DNA from: Alphaproteobacteria bacterium | GTDB lineage: Bacteria; Pseudomonadota; Alphaproteobacteria; Sphingomonadales; Sphingomonadaceae | NCBI GenBank assembly: GCA_018828205.1 | Contig: JAHJWA010000088.1 | Location: 1-9,962, forward strand | Length of the DNA stretch: 9,962 nucleotides | Direction of reading: 5' to 3' | Shown: one piece after another, positions 6,925 to 9,962 of the stretch | How the letters are laid out: every line of letters begins with the position of its first letter | Numbering within the stretch: position 1 is the first letter of the stretch | Program-made: the position numbers and the translations under genes | Notes under the pieces: generated by a model | Database searches by the model: none | Told to the model about the DNA's origin: nothing | The model's input: the letters and a program-made list of their open reading frames with translations, nothing else

Positions 6925-8060
6925 GCGGTTACCCCGCTTGCGACCAGCCCCGACGCCGTCACCACCGCATCCGCGAGTTCCTCGGGCGGCAGCACTGTGG
7001 TGGCGACGCCGCTTTCGGTCACGCCGCGTGGCATTCCCCAGACGGCGCAGCTTTCCTCGTCCTGAGCGAACACCGCGCCGCCGGCCCGTGCCACCGCACC
7101 GGCTCCCTCGGTGCCGTCGCGGCCCATGCCCGACAGCAGGACCGCCGCGACATGGCCGTCGAAACATTCCGCCAGGCTCTCGAACATCGGATCGACCGAG
7201 GGCATGCAACCGCTCGGCGCCGGATCGCGCGCGAGGCCGGTCACGACCCCTGTCGCCGAGACCAGCCCCGGATGGGCGCGGCGGGCGACCAGATGGCCGT
7301 AGCCCGGCGCGATCACGATCCGGCCGTGCTCGATGCTGGTTCCTTCATCCGCAATCACGGCCTCGCGCCCCGCGGCCACCTGGACCTGGCGGGCGAACAC
7401 CGGGATGAAGGTTTCGGGAAGGTGCTGCGTGATAAGAATGGGCAGATCGAATGCGCGCGGGAGGCGTCGCAGGAACAGGTTGAGCGCGTGGATTCCGCCG
7501 GTCGAGGCGCCGATGGCGACGACCCGCGGCGCCTTGGTGCGGCGGCGGGGCGGGAGGGCCGGTGTGGATGGTGCCGAACCGCTGTCGCCTTCCTGAGCCT
7601 GCCCGCCCAGAGCGCGGACCTTGGCCAGCAGCGCGTCGCGATACTCGTCGTTGAACCCGCCGGGGCGGGGTTTGAGCATGGTGTCCGCGGCGCCCATCGA
7701 AAGTGCGGTGAGCGTGTGCTCGGCGCCGTCCTGCGTCAGCGAAGACACGACCAGAACCTGCGCCTTGCCGGCGCGCTGGAGAATGCGCGGGAGCGCCTCG
7801 ATCCCGCCCATTCCGGGCATCTCGAGGTCGAGCAGGATCACATCGACATCGGTCGAGCGCAGCGTCAGCAGCGCCTTTTCCGCAGTGTCCGCATCCGCCA
7901 CGACAGCCAGATCGTGCTCGCGATCGATCATCCGCGAGAACACCGTCCGCACCGTGAGCGAATCATCGACGATCATCACCCGGATCGCGTCCGCATGCGC
8001 CGCCGGCGGCTTGGGCGCTGGTACCGGAGGGTAGCGTTCGGGGCGGAGCACGGCGGCCAT
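6915..8060 (-). CDS. cheB: CheB, chemotaxis response regulator and protein-glutamate methylesterase
   Basis: Removes methyl groups from receptor glutamates (and can deamidate glutamines) when phosphorylated by CheA. The 381-residue product has a receiver domain (about 26-150) with acidic pair D32/D33, phospho-acceptor D78 in LLDLEMPGM and Lys130 in KPRPGG. A proline/arginine-rich linker (about 155-176) leads to the CheB methylesterase domain (about 178-375) with the catalytic triad Ser186 (IGASTGG), His213 (TQHLPE) and Asp315 (SGMGRDGTEG). The N-terminus before the receiver carries about 25 extra proline/alanine-rich residues. The ATG at 8060 lies 11 bp after the cheY stop with no clear ribosome site, so translation may depend on cheY. 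The frame is open further upstream, but only as a shadow of cheY. Confidence 0.96.
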   Translation of the reverse strand: MAAVLRPERYPPVPAPKPPAAHADAIRVMIVDDSLTVRTVFSRMIDREHDLAVVADADTAEKALLTLRSTDVDVILLDLEMPGMGGIEALPRILQRAGKAQVLVVSSLTQDGAEHTLTALSMGAADTMLKPRPGGFNDEYRDALLAKVRALGGQAQEGDSGSAPSTPALPPRRRTKAPRVVAIGASTGGIHALNLFLRRLPRAFDLPILITQHLPETFIPVFARQVQVAAGREAVIADEGTSIEHGRIVIAPGYGHLVARRAHPGLVSATGVVTGLARDPAPSGCMPSVDPMFESLAECFDGHVAAVLLSGMGRDGTEGAGAVARAGGAVFAQDEESCAVWGMPRGVTESGVATTVLPPEELADAVVTASGLVASGVTAWP

Positions 8061-8071
8061 GGGGTGCTTGC

Positions 8072-8437
8072 TCAGACCATACCGACGAGCTGGAGCTTGA
8101 TCTGCAGGGTCTCGTGATCGAAGGGCTTCATCACATATTCGTCCGCGCCGGCGCTGATCGCCTCGCGGATATGGGCGACGTCGTTCTCGGTGGTGCAGAA
8201 CACCACCTTGGGCTTGTCGCCGCCTTCGCGCTGGCGCAGCTGGGTGATGAATTCGATCCCCGTCATCACCGGCATGTTCCAGTCGAGCAGCACGACATCG
8301 GGCATCGCCTCGTCGCACTTGTCGAGGCCGAGCTTGCCGTTTTCCGCTTCGTCGACGGCGAAACCGAGCGTTTCGAGTATGTGCCGGGATACCTTGCGGA
8401 TCACCCGGGAGTCATCGACGACCAGACATTTCTTCAT
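8072..8437 (-). CDS. cheY: CheY-type single-domain response regulator
   Basis: A stand-alone receiver of 121 residues, presumably phosphorylated by the CheA encoded upstream; it would carry the signal to the flagellar switch or act as a phosphate sink. Key residues are present: acidic pair D8/D9 (VVDDSRVIRK), phospho-acceptor D52 (LLDWNMPVMTG), the switch threonine near T82 (FCTTEND), and Lys104 (YVMKPF). No output domain follows. The start is ATG 8437, with AGGGG 8 nt upstream; an in-frame GTG at 8473 would add 12 residues not typical of receivers. The sequence alone cannot say whether it binds FliM; other CheY copies may exist elsewhere. Confidence 0.95.
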   Translation of the reverse strand: MKKCLVVDDSRVIRKVSRHILETLGFAVDEAENGKLGLDKCDEAMPDVVLLDWNMPVMTGIEFITQLRQREGGDKPKVVFCTTENDVAHIREAISAGADEYVMKPFDHETLQIKLQLVGMV

Positions 8438-8499
8438 AGCACGCGCCCCTCGTGATTCTTTTGCGATTCGCACCTAAATCGGGACCGGTAACGATTCAC
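8438..8499 (-). other. 62-bp cheW/cheY intergenic spacer
   Basis: One of only two real gaps in the minus-strand cluster, and AT-richer than its surroundings. On the minus strand it holds GAATCG twice and a short imperfect CGATT...AATCG inverted repeat. I see no convincing -35/-10 pair or terminator. It may be only the cheY leader. Confidence 0.3.
8446..8450 (-). promoter_or_regulatory. Ribosome binding site of cheY
   Basis: AGGGG on the minus strand, 8 nt upstream of ATG 8437. It decides the start in favour of this ATG over the GTG at 8473. Confidence 0.5.
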
Positions 8500-8934
8500 T
8501 TAAACTGCCTCCGCCGGGCAACCGGCGATGAGGGTTTCGAGCGCGATCAGCAGGGTCGGGCCGCTCGGGGTCTCGACCATTCCGATCGCCGCAGCTTCCC
8601 AGGCTTTGCCATAGCCCCCGGGGACGCTCTCGGGTTCGCCCAGAGCGCCGACGACGTCGAAGGCTTCGTCGACCACCAGCGCGTAGGAGTGGCCTTCGTG
8701 ATCGACCACCGCGGCCCGCTTGCCCATCGGATCGCCCGCGCTGTCGAAACCCAGCGCGAGGCGGCAGTCGATCACGGTGAGCGCCTGGCTGCGCAGCGCG
8801 GTCAGCCCGGCGATATGCGGCGCGGTCCGGGGGATCGGGGTGATCCGCTCGATCTCGATGACCGAGCGAACCTTCACCGCCGGGAAGGCGACCCGCCGTT
8901 CGGCGATCAAGCACATGAGCAGGGCCTGGGTCAC
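8500..8934 (-). CDS. cheW: CheW, chemotaxis coupling protein
   Basis: A 144-residue single CheW domain that links receptor tips to CheA. Recognisable parts are the N-terminal strand region (CLIAERRVAFPAVKVRSVIEI), the IPRTAPHIAGLTALRSQALTVIDCRLALG core (usually GLxNLRG...PVIDLRxRFG), and the later YALVVDEAFDVV strand. The core is somewhat divergent: ALRS replaces NLRG. Start GTG 8934 overlaps the cheA stop as GTGA and has GGGCGGG-type purines 6 nt upstream, so it is probably made by translational coupling to cheA. ATG at 8916 is a weaker alternative that would trim the first strand. It ends with TAA, 62 bp before cheY. Confidence 0.9.
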   Translation of the reverse strand: MTQALLMCLIAERRVAFPAVKVRSVIEIERITPIPRTAPHIAGLTALRSQALTVIDCRLALGFDSAGDPMGKRAAVVDHEGHSYALVVDEAFDVVGALGEPESVPGGYGKAWEAAAIGMVETPSGPTLLIALETLIAGCPAEAV

Positions 8935-9962
8935 AGCGCGCCCGCCCTGCGAACGGGGGAGGCGGGCTCGGCGGGGACGGGGTTGCCGCTCTCCGCGAAC
9001 AGGCGGTGGGCGTCGAGGACCGGAACCGGTCGTCCGGCGAGCAGGGCGACCCCCGCATAGCGCGGGTCCCCGCCGTCGGCGCGGATATCCTCGTCGATCT
9101 CGGCCGAATCGAGCACTTCGCCCACGATCAGCGCGATCTCGCTGACACCGTCCGACAGCCGCAGCAGACGACAGCGCGCCTCGGGCAGCGGACCGTCGGC
9201 GTGGCCGGCGAGCGCGTAAATCCGGTCGTCGATGACCACCTGCGCCCGCGCGCCTTCGATGTCGATCGCCTCGCGGCCGACGGTGTCGATCCGCTGCACC
9301 AGATCGAGCCGCACTGCGCGGCGACGCTGGTCGAGCCCGGTGAACAGCATGACCGGAACGCTGGGCCGTTCGGGAGCGGCGCTTTGCTCTTCGGCGACGC
9401 TGTCCGGCCGGGTGCGCAGGTCACCCAGCATCCCGCAATCGCGGGCGATATTGGGCACGTCGAGCAGCATCATCGGGCGGCCGTCGTCGAGCAGCGTGGT
9501 GCCTGCATATATGCCCGTCTCCATGATCGCAGGCGGGATCGGCTTGACCACCACATCCTCGTGATCGTGGACCCGGTCCACGGCGAGCGCAAAAATCTCG
9601 TTGGTGGCGAGCCGGATGAGGACCAGCGTCGTCTCCGGCCATTCGACGCGCTGGGTCTCGTCGCCCGCCAGGACATGCTTGAGCGCGATGCAGGGAACCC
9701 GGCGATTGCGGAAGGTCAGCAATTGCCGGTCGCCGGCATGCGCGAGCTCGACATCGCGCGATTTGGCGAAGACGATCTCCTCGATATAGGAGCGCGGGAG
9801 CGCGTAGAGCCGTCCTTGGGATTCCACGGTCAGCGCGGGCATGATCGACAGGGTGAGCGGCAGCTGGAGGTAGACGGTCGTGCCTTCGCCGGGCTGGCTG
9901 AAGATATCGATCGAGCCGCCGACCTTTTCGATATTGGCGCGCACGACGTCCATGCCGACCCC
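8931..9962 (-). CDS. cheA: CheA, chemotaxis histidine kinase (3' part only)
   Basis: Only the C-terminal 343 residues are in the window; the frame runs off the right edge, so the Hpt, dimerisation and most of the ATPase domains are missing. The visible part begins in the HATPase domain with GVGMDVVRANIEKVGGSIDI and the ATP-lid G2 motif PGEGTTVYLQLPLTLSI. A P5 regulatory (CheW-like) domain follows, about 38-175 counted from the Met at 9953, with LPRSYIEEIV and VDRVHDHEDVVVKPIP. After a Ser/Pro/Glu linker (about 178-198) comes a second CheW-like segment (about 199-320), ending in GRPVPVLDAHRLFAE. The Met at 9953 is internal to the ATPase domain and is not a start. The stop overlaps the cheW start by 4 bp. 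CheA would phosphorylate the CheY and CheB encoded downstream. Confidence 0.95.
   Translation of the reverse strand, partial: GVGMDVVRANIEKVGGSIDIFSQPGEGTTVYLQLPLTLSIMPALTVESQGRLYALPRSYIEEIVFAKSRDVELAHAGDRQLLTFRNRRVPCIALKHVLAGDETQRVEWPETTLVLIRLATNEIFALAVDRVHDHEDVVVKPIPPAIMETGIYAGTTLLDDGRPMMLLDVPNIARDCGMLGDLRTRPDSVAEEQSAAPERPSVPVMLFTGLDQRRRAVRLDLVQRIDTVGREAIDIEGARAQVVIDDRIYALAGHADGPLPEARCRLLRLSDGVSEIALIVGEVLDSAEIDEDIRADGGDPRYAGVALLAGRPVPVLDAHRLFAESGNPVPAEPASPVRRAGAL

Noticed and set aside
6925..7209. Extension of the CheR frame into cheB
   Set aside because: The added residues are low-complexity Arg/Gly sequence with no family match; the GTG at 6924 gives the normal CheR length.

Overview
The window is GC-rich, gap-poor bacterial chromosome. 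The best fit is an alphaproteobacterium, probably Sphingomonadales/Erythrobacteraceae: strong G/C third-position bias, alpha-type chemotaxis proteins, and a beta-propeller amidohydrolase of a kind common in that group. The taxonomic call is inference from style, not from a marker gene.

Positions 1-2488, plus strand: the 3' part of a large amidohydrolase with an N-terminal TolB/PD40-type beta-propeller. Its start lies off the left edge. It ends convergently, 24 bp from the end of the minus-strand cluster, and a hairpin followed by TTTT (about 2501-2535) looks like its terminator.

Positions 2513-9962, minus strand: one co-directional chemotaxis and signalling cluster, read right to left as cheA (3' part only), cheW, cheY, cheB, cheR, a membrane GGDEF-EAL protein and a methyl-accepting chemotaxis protein (MCP). 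Junctions are tight: cheA/cheW share GTGA, cheY/cheB are 11 bp apart, cheB/cheR overlap by 10 bp, and GGDEF-EAL/MCP share ATGA. Only two gaps could hold regulation: 62 bp between cheW and cheY, and 129 bp between cheR and the GGDEF-EAL gene. The second gap holds a perfect 19-bp palindrome.

Together the cluster encodes a full excitation and adaptation core: receptor (MCP), kinase (CheA), coupler (CheW), response regulator (CheY), methylesterase (CheB) and methyltransferase (CheR). A c-di-GMP synthase/hydrolase candidate is translationally coupled to the receptor. The points most worth a second look are this coupling, the second CheW-like domain at the end of CheA, the degenerate I-site of the GGDEF domain, the MCP's long acidic cytoplasmic N-terminus, and the palindrome. 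I found no RNA genes, CRISPR arrays, insertion sequences or defence genes, and no stretch over 300 bp lacks a gene. No wholly new system is evident.
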